Shown: in pieces, positions 25,473 through 33,847 of the stretch | Position numbering within the stretch: the stretch's first letter is position 1 | Layout of the letters: every line of letters begins with the position of its first letter | Assembly: GCA_046758005.1 (NCBI GenBank) | Contig: JBHHZJ010000002.1 | Coordinates: forward strand, 1-64,000 | Reading direction: 5' to 3' | DNA: 64,000 bases | Origin: JBHHZJ01 sp046758005 | Lineage (GTDB): Bacteria > Pseudomonadota > Alphaproteobacteria > Kiloniellales > J153 | Notes under the pieces: generated by a model | What the model saw: the letters and a program-made list of their open reading frames with translations, nothing else | What the model was told of the DNA's origin: nothing | Database searches by the model: none | Program-made: the position numbers and the translations under genes

Positions 25473-26456
25473 ATGAGAATGTTCAAATTATTGGGCACGA
25501 CGCTCCTGGCCGGGCTGCTCGCAAGTCAGGCCGCGGCCGCGGAGATCGAGCTGAAGTTCGGACACGTGGGCGCGCCCGGCTCGCTGTTCGAAATCTCGGT
25601 CAACGAGTTCGCCAAGCGCGTCAACGACCAGCTCAAGGGCAAGGTTTCGATCGCGACCTTCGGCTCCAGCCAGCTCGGCAAGGACAAGGAGCTGTTGCAG
25701 AAGCTGAAGCTCGGCACCGTCGACTTCGCCCTGCCGTCCACGGTCATGTCCACCGTGGCCGACGAATTCGGCCTGTTCGAAATGCCGTATCTGGTCAAGA
25801 ACCGCGAGCACATGCACCGGATCGAGAAGGAGATCTTCTGGCCCAAGATGGCGCCGGCGGTCGAGGCCAAGGGCTACAAGATCATCGCGGTCTGGGAGAA
25901 CGGCTTCCGCCACGTCACCAACAACAAGCGGCCGATCAACGTGCCGGCGGACCTGAAGGGCATCAAGCTGCGCACGCCCAAGGGCGCTTGGCGGGTCAAG
26001 ATGTTCAAATCCTACGGCGCCAACCCGACCCCGATGTCGTTCTCCGAGGTCTTCACGGCGCTCAAGACCGGCGTCATCGACGGCCAGGAGAACCCGTTCG
26101 CCCAGATCTACAGCGCCAAGTTCCAAGAGGTGCAAAAGTACCTGTCGCTCACGGGCCACGTGTACACGCCGGCCTATGTGACCGTCGGCAAGAAGAAGTG
26201 GGAGAGCCTGCCCGCCGACATCCGCCAGGCGATCGAGGCGATCGCCAAGGATACCCAGGGCTTCGTCTATCGGAAGGCGGCCGCGTTGGAGACCGAGCTG
26301 CTCGGCAAGCTCAAGGCCGGCGGCATGCAGGTCAACGAACCGGACAAGGCGGCTTTCGTGAAGGCGAGCGAGGCGATATACAACGAGTTCGCCACCTCGG
26401 TCCCGGGCGGTAAGGCGATGATCGAAAAGGCCAGGAGCCTGGCCGAGGGTTCCTGA
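25473..26456 (+). CDS. dctP: TRAP transporter solute-binding protein (DctP type), second system
   Basis: A 327-residue binding protein with a Sec-type signal peptide (LLGTTLLAGLLASQAAAA) and the DctP fold: FGSSQLGKDKELLQKLKLGTVDFALPSTV, then GIKLRTPKGAWRVKMFKSYGANPTPMSFSEVFTALKTGVIDGQENPF, in which Arg167 is the usual carboxylate-binding residue. A GAGGAGGAGG ribosome site precedes the ATG. It differs from the first system by length and by its Sec rather than Tat signal, so the two import different ligands or have different origins. Permease genes follow after a terminator-like hairpin. Confidence 0.93.
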   Translation: MRMFKLLGTTLLAGLLASQAAAAEIELKFGHVGAPGSLFEISVNEFAKRVNDQLKGKVSIATFGSSQLGKDKELLQKLKLGTVDFALPSTVMSTVADEFGLFEMPYLVKNREHMHRIEKEIFWPKMAPAVEAKGYKIIAVWENGFRHVTNNKRPINVPADLKGIKLRTPKGAWRVKMFKSYGANPTPMSFSEVFTALKTGVIDGQENPFAQIYSAKFQEVQKYLSLTGHVYTPAYVTVGKKKWESLPADIRQAIEAIAKDTQGFVYRKAAALETELLGKLKAGGMQVNEPDKAAFVKASEAIYNEFATSVPGGKAMIEKARSLAEGS

Positions 26457-26469
26457 ACCGATCAAGGCT

Positions 26470-26518
26470 CCGCCCGCGGGCCGGCGCCGGGGTCGGCCGC
26501 GGGCGGGGTCTTTCTTTC
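26470..26518 (+). terminator. Strong hairpin with T-rich tail between dctP and dctQ
   Basis: CCGCCCGCGG pairs with CCGCGGGCGG (26470-26506) and is followed by TCTTTCTTT. This is a good intrinsic terminator inside the operon, 14 bases after the dctP stop and 35 bases before dctQ. It likely causes partial termination, so that more binding protein than permease is made. Confidence 0.7.
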
Positions 26519-26552
26519 CATTGGACATCCGCTGCACGTTGCGAGGGGCAAG

Positions 26553-27095
26553 TTGCGGACGCTGAGCCGCCTGTCGGAGGCGCTGGGGCGCCTGCTGGTC
26601 GCCGTCGTGATCCTCCTCATGGTCGCGCTCACCCTCGTTGTGATCGTGGCCGTCGTCTACCGCAAGGCGGGCGCGTCGCTGAGCTGGTACGACGAGGTGG
26701 CCTCGATCATGCTCGCCTGGCTCACCTACTACGGCGCCTGCCTGGCCGCGCTCAAGCGCGCCCACATCGGGTTCGACGGCCTGGTGCGGGCCCTGCCGCC
26801 GGGCTGGCGCCTGCTCCTGGTCGCGGTCGCCGAGGCGTGCGTCCTGGGTTTCTTCGTCGTCCTGGCCTGGACCGGTTGGGTCGTGCTCGTGGTCCTGGAG
26901 GGCGATACCCTGGTCAGCCTGCCCGAGGTCTCGGTCCAGATCACGCAGTCGGTGATCCCGATCGGCGCGAGCCTGTTCATCGTCTGCGAGGTCGCCAGCA
27001 TCCCCGGCTACTGGCGCGGCCTGGGCGAGGACCGGCTTGACCCACACGCCGCGCCGGCCGCCGGCGAGGCGCATCCGGGGCGCGCCGCCCGGTGA
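26553..27095 (+). CDS. dctQ: TRAP transporter small permease subunit (DctQ type), second system
   Basis: A 180-residue membrane protein with four predicted helices. The DctQ pattern is seen in SWYDEVASIMLAWLTYYGACLAALKRAHIGFDGLVRALPP. The start appears to be TTG at 26553, preceded by GAGGGG; no nearby ATG or GTG is in frame. Its last codons overlap the GTG of dctM. A weak TTG start after a terminator hairpin fits low permease expression. Confidence 0.88.
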   Translation: MRTLSRLSEALGRLLVAVVILLMVALTLVVIVAVVYRKAGASLSWYDEVASIMLAWLTYYGACLAALKRAHIGFDGLVRALPPGWRLLLVAVAEACVLGFFVVLAWTGWVVLVVLEGDTLVSLPEVSVQITQSVIPIGASLFIVCEVASIPGYWRGLGEDRLDPHAAPAAGEAHPGRAAR

Positions 27096-28375
27096 CCCTG
27101 GTCCTGATGATCCTGGGGCTGTTCGCCCTGATCCTGATCAACGTGCCGATCGCCGTCGCGCTCGGCCTCGTCGCGGTCATCGCCATGGTCCTCAGCCAGG
27201 GAACGGAGATTCTGCCGAACGTCGCGCTGGTCATGTTCGATGGCGCGACCAAGTTCCCCTTGCTCGCGATTCCGCTGTTCATCCTGGCCGGGGCGATCAT
27301 GAACGCCTCCGGCATCTCGCGCCGGCTGATCGCGTTCGCCTCGGCCGTGCTCGGCTTCGTGCGCGGCGCTCTCGCGATGGTCAACATCGCCGTGTCCATG
27401 TTCTTTGCCGAGATTTCCGGCTCCGCGGTGGCCGACGTGGCGGCGCTCGGTTCGATCCTGATCCCGGCCATGCGGCGCCGAGGCTACCCCAGGGCCTTCG
27501 CCGCCGCCGTGACCTCCTCCTCGGCGACGCTGGCGGTCATCATTCCGCCGTCGATTCCGATGATCCTCTACGGCGTCATGGCCGACAGCTCGATCGTCCA
27601 GCTCTTCGTGGCGGGGATCGTGCCCGGCATCCTCGGCGGCCTGGGCATGATGGCCGTTTCGTACTGGATGGCGGTGCGTCAAGGCTGGCCGGTCGAGGAG
27701 GTGTTCCAGTTGCGTCGGGTCTGGCTCACCTTCCGCGAGGCGGTCTGGGCCCTGATCCTGCCGGTCATCATCCTTGGCGGCATCTTCGGCGGTTTCGTGA
27801 CCGCGACCGAGGGCGCCGGCCTGGCCGTGGTCGCGGCGCTCGTCATCGGCGGGATCGTCTACCGCGATCTTGACTGGGCCCATCTGCGCGTGGCGATCGT
27901 CGATGGCGGGGTGCAGACCGCGGTCGTCATGCTGCTGGTCGCCGCCTCGGCGCTGATCGGGGTTTACCTGACGGAGCTGCAGGTGCCGCAGAAGCTGGCC
28001 GCCGCGATCCTGGACTGGACCGACAACCGTTTCGCGGTGCTCGCGCTGCTCAACATCTTCTTCCTCGCGGTCGGGCTGTTCCTGCATTCGGCTGCGGCGA
28101 TCATCCTGGTCGTGCCGATCGTGATGCCCCTGGTCAACGCGGTCGGCATCGACCCGGTGCATTTCGGCCTGGTCGTGACGCTCAACCTGGGCATCGGGCA
28201 GCAGACGCCGCCGGTCGCCAGCGTGCTCATCACCGCCTGCGCGGTCGCCAAGGCCAACATCTGGGAGGTGAGCAAGGTCAACGTCTGGTTCGTCTCGGTG
28301 CTCTTTGCCATCCTGGTCCTGGTCACCTATGTTCCCGCAGTGCCCATGAGCCTGGTTGAGTTCTTCTATCGCTGA
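27092..28375 (+). CDS. dctM: TRAP transporter large permease subunit (DctM type), second system
   Basis: A 427-residue polytopic protein of the DctM family: FPLLAIPLFILAGAIMNASGISRRLIAFASAVLG, MFFAEISGSAVADVAALGSILIPAM, SSSATLAVIIPPSIPMILYGVMAD, TATEGAGLAVVAALV and NLGIGQQTPPVASVL are diagnostic. The GTG start overlaps the dctQ stop. About 12 helices are expected. A crotonase-fold gene follows 26 bases downstream. Confidence 0.94.
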   Translation: MTLVLMILGLFALILINVPIAVALGLVAVIAMVLSQGTEILPNVALVMFDGATKFPLLAIPLFILAGAIMNASGISRRLIAFASAVLGFVRGALAMVNIAVSMFFAEISGSAVADVAALGSILIPAMRRRGYPRAFAAAVTSSSATLAVIIPPSIPMILYGVMADSSIVQLFVAGIVPGILGGLGMMAVSYWMAVRQGWPVEEVFQLRRVWLTFREAVWALILPVIILGGIFGGFVTATEGAGLAVVAALVIGGIVYRDLDWAHLRVAIVDGGVQTAVVMLLVAASALIGVYLTELQVPQKLAAAILDWTDNRFAVLALLNIFFLAVGLFLHSAAAIILVVPIVMPLVNAVGIDPVHFGLVVTLNLGIGQQTPPVASVLITACAVAKANIWEVSKVNVWFVSVLFAILVLVTYVPAVPMSLVEFFYR

Positions 28376-28401
28376 GGCACGCGGAAAGGCGGGAGAAAGT
28401 C

Positions 28402-29181
28402 ATGCCGGATCTCATCCTGGTGCAGCGCGACGGGGCGATCGCCACCGTCGTCCTCAACCGCCCGGACAAACTCAACGCCATGACCAAGCCGATGTGGCGG
28501 CGCCTGGGCGAGGTCATGCGCGCGCTTTCGGACGACGACGACCTGCGCTGCATCGTGCTGCGCGGGGCCGGGGGCAAGGCCTTCTCGCCGGGCAACGACA
28601 TCTCGGAGTTCGAGACTGATCGCTACGATCCGGCTTCGGCCAAGGCCTACGGCGAGGTCCTGGACCTCGCCCTGGGCGCGCTCAAGGAATGTCGGCACCC
28701 CACGGTCGCGCTGATCGAGGGCATCTGCGTCGGCGGCGGGCTGGAGATCGCGGCGTTGTGCGACCTGCGCATCTGCGGCGAGTCGAGCCGCTTCGGCGTG
28801 CCGATCAAGCGCCTGGGCCTGGTCATGGCCTACCCCGAGATCGAGGGGCTGCTGCGCCTCGTCGGGCGCGCGGCGACGCTCGAGATCCTGCTCGAGGGCC
28901 GGATCTTCGGCGCGGCCGAGGCCAGGGACAAGGGCCTGGTCACGAAGGTCGTGCCGGACGCGGAGGTCGAGCGGGAGGCCATGGACACGGCGCGGCGCAT
29001 CGCCGAGGGCGCCCCGCTGGTCGCGCGCTGGCACAAGAAGTTCGTCCGCCGCCTGGAGCGGCCGGAGCCGCTCGCGCCCGCGGAGCTGGACGAGGGCTAC
29101 GCCTGCTACGCCACCAAGGACTTCCGGGTCGGCTACCGCTCCTTCCTCGAGAAGAAGACCCCGGTCTTCGAGGGGCGCTGA
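28402..29181 (+). CDS. Enoyl-CoA hydratase/isomerase (crotonase) family protein
   Basis: A 259-residue crotonase-fold protein. The oxyanion-hole regions GGKAFSPGNDISEFE and GICVGGGLEIAALCDLRI are clear, and the Glu in GGGLEIA aligns with the first catalytic Glu of hydratases. At the second catalytic position (normally FGxPE) the sequence reads FGVPIKRLG, so that Glu is absent, and the usual PGAGG segment is replaced. It may therefore not be a standard hydratase. It lies one base before a class III CoA-transferase gene, suggesting that an imported acid is activated to a CoA ester and then processed. Confidence 0.88.
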   Translation: MPDLILVQRDGAIATVVLNRPDKLNAMTKPMWRRLGEVMRALSDDDDLRCIVLRGAGGKAFSPGNDISEFETDRYDPASAKAYGEVLDLALGALKECRHPTVALIEGICVGGGLEIAALCDLRICGESSRFGVPIKRLGLVMAYPEIEGLLRLVGRAATLEILLEGRIFGAAEARDKGLVTKVVPDAEVEREAMDTARRIAEGAPLVARWHKKFVRRLERPEPLAPAELDEGYACYATKDFRVGYRSFLEKKTPVFEGR

Positions 29182-29182
29182 G

Positions 29183-30391
29183 ATGGCGGATCGGCGCGGT
29201 CCGCTGATCGGCCTCAAGGTCGTCGAGCTGGCGCACATCATGGCCGGGCCGGTGTGCGGCCTGATGCTGGCCGACATGGGCGCGGAGGTGATCAAGGTCG
29301 AGAAGGTGCCGGGCGGGGACGATTCGCGCAGCTTCCTGCCGCCCGACGTCGGCGGCGAATCGGCGGCCTTCATGATGATGAACCGCAACAAGCGGGGCAT
29401 CGCCGTCGACCTCAAGCACGAGGCGGGCAAGGAGGTCCTGCGCCGCCTGCTGCGCTCGGCCGACGCGGTGATCGAGAACTACCGGCGCGGCACCATGGAG
29501 CGCCTGGGCCTCGGCTACGAGAGCCTGCGCGCGGCGAACCCCGGCCTCATCTACTGCGAGATCTCCGGCTTCGGGCGCACCGGGCCTTACGCCGAGCGCG
29601 GCGGATTCGACTTGATCGCCCAGGGTATGAGCGGGCTGATGAGCATCACCGGGGAAGGGCAGGGCCGGCCCCCGGTCAAGGTGGGGGCGCCGGTGACCGA
29701 CATCACGGCCGGCATCCTGGGCGCCATGGGCATCCTCGCCGCAGTGGTCGAGCGGCAGAAGACGGGGCGCGGCCAGCGCGTCGACACCTCGCTGTTCGAG
29801 GCCGGCATCGTGCACACCTACTGGCAGTCGGCGATCGCGTTCGCCACCGGCCGCTCGCCCGGGCCCATGGGCTCGGCCCACCCGTTGAACGCGCCCTACC
29901 AGGCGTTTGAGACCGCGGACGGCTGGATCACGCTGGGCGCGGCCAACCATGCCAACTGGCTGCGCCTTCTGGAGGCGATCGAAGCCCCCGCGCTCGCCGA
30001 TGACCCGCGCTTTTCCGACAACGCCGCGCGCATGGCGCACTTGAAGGAGTTGGAGGCGGCGCTGGGCGAAGTTTTCCGTGCCCGTGGCACGACCGAGTGG
30101 CTCGATCGCCTGGAGGCGGCGGGCGTGCCCGCCGGGCCCGTGCTCAGCATCGGCCAGATGCACGAGGACCCGCAGGCGCTCGCCCGCGACATGGTAGTCG
30201 CGCCCGCGCACAGCAGCCTCGGCCCGGTCAAGACCCTCGGCCTGCCGGTCAAGTTCTCCGACACCCCTGGCGCCGTCGCCGCGGGGGCGCCCATCTACGG
30301 CGAACACACCCGCGCCGTCCTGGCCGAGCACGGCTACGGCGAGGCCGAGATCGAGGACCTGATCGAACGGGGCGCGGTGGTCGCGGCCTGA
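29183..30391 (+). CDS. Class III (CaiB/BaiF) CoA-transferase
   Basis: A 402-residue family III CoA-transferase: LKVVELAHIMAGPVCGLMLADMGAEVIKVEK at the start, NRNKRGIAVDLKHEAGKEVLRRLLRSADAVIENYRRGTMERLGL, and VGAPVTDITAGILGAMGILAAV with the Asp that serves as catalytic nucleophile in this family. It transfers CoA between carboxylic acids (formate/oxalate, carnitine-type and others). Substrates cannot be told from sequence. It is the last gene of the second TRAP operon, and with the crotonase-fold gene it suggests CoA-dependent catabolism. Confidence 0.92.
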   Translation: MADRRGPLIGLKVVELAHIMAGPVCGLMLADMGAEVIKVEKVPGGDDSRSFLPPDVGGESAAFMMMNRNKRGIAVDLKHEAGKEVLRRLLRSADAVIENYRRGTMERLGLGYESLRAANPGLIYCEISGFGRTGPYAERGGFDLIAQGMSGLMSITGEGQGRPPVKVGAPVTDITAGILGAMGILAAVVERQKTGRGQRVDTSLFEAGIVHTYWQSAIAFATGRSPGPMGSAHPLNAPYQAFETADGWITLGAANHANWLRLLEAIEAPALADDPRFSDNAARMAHLKELEAALGEVFRARGTTEWLDRLEAAGVPAGPVLSIGQMHEDPQALARDMVVAPAHSSLGPVKTLGLPVKFSDTPGAVAAGAPIYGEHTRAVLAEHGYGEAEIEDLIERGAVVAA

Positions 30392-30553
30392 CTGGTTCGG
30401 GGCCGTGCGGGGCCGGCGGAAGCCTGCTGTCCGTGGACCATCGCTCGCAACGCCTGATCCGGCCCCGGACTGGGATGTACTGCTTGGCCGGAGGCCGGCC
30501 GGGACGGCGGCGCAGGGGGACCCCGGGCATCCCGGGACAGGAAGGGGGCCGCC

Positions 30554-31705
30554 TCAACCCGCAGGCGTCGGCGCGGCGCCGCGCAGCCGCTCCGGCGACA
30601 GCTCCGCGGCGGTCAGGCCCAGCTCGACCAGATCCTCGGGCAGGGCGTCGTGCGAGATCAGGCTGGCGGTCGCGCGGGAGAGCGCCGGGGCCGTCTTGAT
30701 GCCGTAGCCGCCCTGTCCGCAGAGCCAGAAGAACCCCTCGACCTCGCCGTCCATGCCCACCACCGGCGTGCCGTCGGCGGCGAAGGTGCGCAGGCCGGCC
30801 CATTTGTGCGCGATGCGCTCGACCTTCAGGGTGGTGGCCGCTTCGAGGCGCGCGGCCCCGGTTGCGATGTCCAGCTCCTCCGGCTGCGCGTCGCAGGGCG
30901 GACTGGGCGTGGCGTCGGCCGGCGAGGCCAGGATGCGGCCGGCGTCGGGCTTGAAATAGAACGTTTCGGCCACGTCGACCACGAGCGGCCAGGATGCGAT
31001 GTCGAGGCCCGGCGGCGGATCGATGACGAGCACGGTCCGGCGCTTGGGCGTCAGCCCGAGCGGCGCGACCCCCGCGAGCCCGGCCACGGCGTCGGCCCAG
31101 GCGCCGGCGGCGTTGATCACGACCGGGGCGCTGAATTCCCCGGCGCGGGTCGCGACGATCCAGGCGCCGCCGGTGCGGGCGATCGAGACCGCTTCGGCGT
31201 CGGTCGCCAGCATGCCGCCGCGCGCCTTGAGCCCCTTCAGGTAGCCCAGGTGCAGGCCGTGAACCTCGATGTCCCGGGAATCGGGCTCGCGGATCGCCGC
31301 GCTCACGTAATCCCGGCGCAGGACGGGAACCAGCGCGATCGCCTCCTGCGGCGAAATCGTGCGAACGGAGGGCGTGAACTTTTGCGCCTCCGCCGCCGCG
31401 TCGGCGAGCGCGCCCTCCTGCCCCGGGCCGGCGACCAGGATCAGGCCGCGCGGCACGAGCAGCGGATGGTCGCCGAACCCCTCGGGCGGCGCCTCGAGGA
31501 ACGCCCGGCCGGCGCGCACCAGCCGGCGGATGACCGCGTTGCCGTAGGTCTCGGTGAAATGGGCCGCCGAGCGGCCGGTCGCGTGATAGCCGGGCCAGGG
31601 TTCGCGCTCGAGCACGATCACTCGGCCGACCGGGGCCAGCTCGTAGGCGGCCGAGGCGCCGGCGATGCCGCCGCCGATCACCAGGAAATCGCAGGTCGTG
31701 GCCAT
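30554..31705 (-). CDS. FAD-dependent amino acid / 2-hydroxyacid oxidase (DAO family)
   Basis: A 383-residue DAO-family flavoprotein. The dinucleotide motif FLVIGGGIAGASAAYELAPVGRVIVLERE begins at residue 7, and ATGRSAAHFTETYG, VVINAAGAWADAVAGLAGV and GFFWLCGQGGYGIKTAPALSR match the family. It oxidises secondary amines, D-amino acids or similar substrates to an oxo product. The ATG at 31705 starts just ahead of the Rossmann motif. It is convergent with the CoA-transferase gene and lies 151 bases downstream of tadC of tad2, apparently as its own unit. Confidence 0.88.
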   Translation of the reverse strand: MATTCDFLVIGGGIAGASAAYELAPVGRVIVLEREPWPGYHATGRSAAHFTETYGNAVIRRLVRAGRAFLEAPPEGFGDHPLLVPRGLILVAGPGQEGALADAAAEAQKFTPSVRTISPQEAIALVPVLRRDYVSAAIREPDSRDIEVHGLHLGYLKGLKARGGMLATDAEAVSIARTGGAWIVATRAGEFSAPVVINAAGAWADAVAGLAGVAPLGLTPKRRTVLVIDPPPGLDIASWPLVVDVAETFYFKPDAGRILASPADATPSPPCDAQPEELDIATGAARLEAATTLKVERIAHKWAGLRTFAADGTPVVGMDGEVEGFFWLCGQGGYGIKTAPALSRATASLISHDALPEDLVELGLTAAELSPERLRGAAPTPAG

Positions 31706-31803
31706 GGCGAAGGTTTCCCGGGGCCTTGTCCGGCGGCGGCGCGCCCGTCGCACCGCCGCATGCGCCAGATTATCGCCGCCGCGCCGGTTTGGCCACGCCG
31801 GGC

Positions 31804-31821
31804 GGCGCCGCTCGCGGCGCC
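31804..31821 (-). terminator. Inverted repeat downstream of tad2
   Basis: GGCGCCGC-TC-GCGGCGCC, an almost uninterrupted inverted repeat 35 bases after the tadC stop on the minus strand. It would form a G+C-rich hairpin at the end of the tad2 transcript; no T run is present. Confidence 0.4.
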
Positions 31822-31856
31822 ATCGGAGCGGCACGGCATCCGCGCGCGCAAGCGCC

Positions 31857-32834
31857 TCAGAACAGGTTGCTGAAGGCGTCGTAGGTATTGAGGATCGCCC
31901 GCCCGAGCAGGACGATGAACAGTGGCGGCAAGATGAAGGCGACCATCGGCACGGTGAGCAGGGCCGGCAGGCGCGCCGCCTTCTCCTCCGCCTTCATGAT
32001 GCGCTCGTTACGGGATTCGGCGGCCATCACGCGCAGGGACTGGGCGAGCGGCGTGCCGTAGCGCTCCGCCTGGAGCAGGGTGTTTACCACGCCGCGCACG
32101 CCGACCAGGTCAACGCGCAGCGCCAGGTTCTGCAAGGCCTTGCGCCGATCGGGCAGAAACCCGAGCTCCAGCCCGGTCAGGCTCAACTCGTCGGCCAGTT
32201 CCGGGGCGGCCGTTTCCATCTCGTGCGAGACGCGCATCAGCGTGGCGTCGAGACTGAGGCCGGCCTCGGCGCAGATGACCATGAGGTCGAGGGCGTCGGG
32301 CAGGGCCTTGCGGATCTGGTCCTGGCGCTTCTGCGCGGCGTTCCTGATGAAGATGTCCGGCGCGTAGGCACCGAAGAGGACGCTGAAGATCGTAATCGCC
32401 AGTTTCGAGGTGGGTGCCAGCTTGTAGGCATCGAGGCCGTAAAACAGGAACACCGCAAGCCCGCCGAAGACGAAGGGTAACGCGACCTTGAAGAACAGAT
32501 AACGGATGATCGCATCCTTGGAACGCCAGCCGGCGCGCATCAGCTTGATCGAAATCTTGCTCGCCTGGGCCGATCGGAGCAGGTGCAGGCGGTCCACGAC
32601 CCGCCGCATGAGGCTGATGGTGGGCAGCCGCTCGTGGCGTCGGCGCGGCCCGACGACGCCGGCGCGCAGAGCCTGCCGATGGGCCGCGATCATCTTGATG
32701 CGCCGCGCGCCCGGGTCGCGGTGCAGGAGCGTCACCCATACCGTGATCGCGATCGAACCGGCCGAAAGCGCCGACGATAGGATGAGCAGGTCCTCGATAC
32801 CGAAGCCCGGCGGCAGGAAACTTTCCAGGGTCAT
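31857..32834 (-). CDS. tadC: TadC inner-membrane platform protein (tad2)
   Basis: A 325-residue F-domain protein: KRQDQIRKALPDALDLMVICAEAGLSLDATLMRVSHEM, ERYGTPLAQSLRVMAAESRNERIMKAEEKAARLPALLTVPMVAFILPPLFIVLLGRAIL. This is the typical alphaproteobacterial TadC sequence. The N-terminal helix is at about 18-38 and two more lie near 115-160. It overlaps tadB by four bases and is the last gene of tad2. Its low similarity to the TadC of tad1 shows that the two loci are not recent duplicates. Confidence 0.95.
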   Translation of the reverse strand: MTLESFLPPGFGIEDLLILSSALSAGSIAITVWVTLLHRDPGARRIKMIAAHRQALRAGVVGPRRRHERLPTISLMRRVVDRLHLLRSAQASKISIKLMRAGWRSKDAIIRYLFFKVALPFVFGGLAVFLFYGLDAYKLAPTSKLAITIFSVLFGAYAPDIFIRNAAQKRQDQIRKALPDALDLMVICAEAGLSLDATLMRVSHEMETAAPELADELSLTGLELGFLPDRRKALQNLALRVDLVGVRGVVNTLLQAERYGTPLAQSLRVMAAESRNERIMKAEEKAARLPALLTVPMVAFILPPLFIVLLGRAILNTYDAFSNLF

Positions 32835-33847
32835 AGCTCGAACTTGACCATCCGGTACATGACGACCGCGCCCACCGCGATCATGAACAGGCCGAAGCCG
32901 ATCATGAATTGACCGCGCACATCGGTGAACAAACCCACGATGTAGCCCTTGTTCACCAGATAGATGAGCAGGGTCATGATGAAGGGCAGGGACCCGATTA
33001 TATAGGCGCTCGCCTTGGCCTCCGAGGACAGAGCCTTGATCTTCCTCTTGAGCTGGCGGCGGCCGCGCAGCACGTCGGACAGGTTGCTCAGCGTTTCGGC
33101 CAGGTTGCCGCCGGTCTCGGCCTGGATCGACAGCGCGATCGTGAAGAAGTTGAACTCCTGGAGATCCAGGCGCCGCGAGGTCTCCCAGAGCACCTCGTCA
33201 ATGCGCCGGCCGATCCGGACGCCGTCCGTGATGCGTTTCAGCTCGCCTCCGACCGGGTCGGGCACCTCGTCGCCTGCGGTCTTCATCGACTCCGCAATCG
33301 GCAGGCCCGCCCTGATGCCGCGGACCATGAGGTCGATCGCGTCGGGAAACACGTCGATGAATCGGGCCTGTCGTTTCTTGATGCGCATCCCGATGTACAT
33401 GTGCGGCAGGCCGAGCGCGCATATGACGCCGAACAACATGGCGGCGATGAACGGCAGGTGCCAGAGCGTCAGGGCCAGCACGACGGCGATCACGCCGAGC
33501 AGGAGGCTGGCCAGGACGTAGACGCCGATCGAGATGCCGAGGCCGGCGCGCTCGATGCGCAGGCGCAGAATAGCCTGTTGCGGCATCAGCCTTCGGATCA
33601 ATTGGTCGAGGGCGTGAATGTCGCTGGAGCGGGTGGAGCGGCGGGCAATGGAGACATGGGCCGTCAAGGGCATTTTCGTGTCATGATTGATTTTGATTCG
33701 GGTGATGCGCCTGTTCAGTTGTGCGCGCGGGCCGCCGCCCGCGAAAAGACCGAACAGGAGGAACAGCACGCCGAGCGGCAATACCATCAACAGCAGCACC
33801 TGCTCCGGTCCTGCCTGCCCGCCGATGAGGGGCTGGAGCAGCTCCAT
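32831..33847 (-). CDS. tadB: TadB inner-membrane platform protein (tad2)
   Basis: A 338-residue F-domain protein: RQARFIDVFPDAIDLMVRGIRAGLPIAESMKTAGDEVPDPVGGELKRITDGVRIGRRIDEVLWETSRRLDLQEFNFFTIALSIQAETGGNLAETLSNLSDVLRGRRQLKRKIKALSSEAKASAYIIGSLPF is the conserved core, cited here in part for its key features PDPVGGE and ETGGNLAETL. The ATG at 33847 overlaps the cpaF stop as TGATG with a GGAG upstream; a GTG at 33856 is possible. Helices flank the core at both ends. Confidence 0.94.
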   Translation of the reverse strand: MELLQPLIGGQAGPEQVLLLMVLPLGVLFLLFGLFAGGGPRAQLNRRITRIKINHDTKMPLTAHVSIARRSTRSSDIHALDQLIRRLMPQQAILRLRIERAGLGISIGVYVLASLLLGVIAVVLALTLWHLPFIAAMLFGVICALGLPHMYIGMRIKKRQARFIDVFPDAIDLMVRGIRAGLPIAESMKTAGDEVPDPVGGELKRITDGVRIGRRIDEVLWETSRRLDLQEFNFFTIALSIQAETGGNLAETLSNLSDVLRGRRQLKRKIKALSSEAKASAYIIGSLPFIMTLLIYLVNKGYIVGLFTDVRGQFMIGFGLFMIAVGAVVMYRMVKFEL

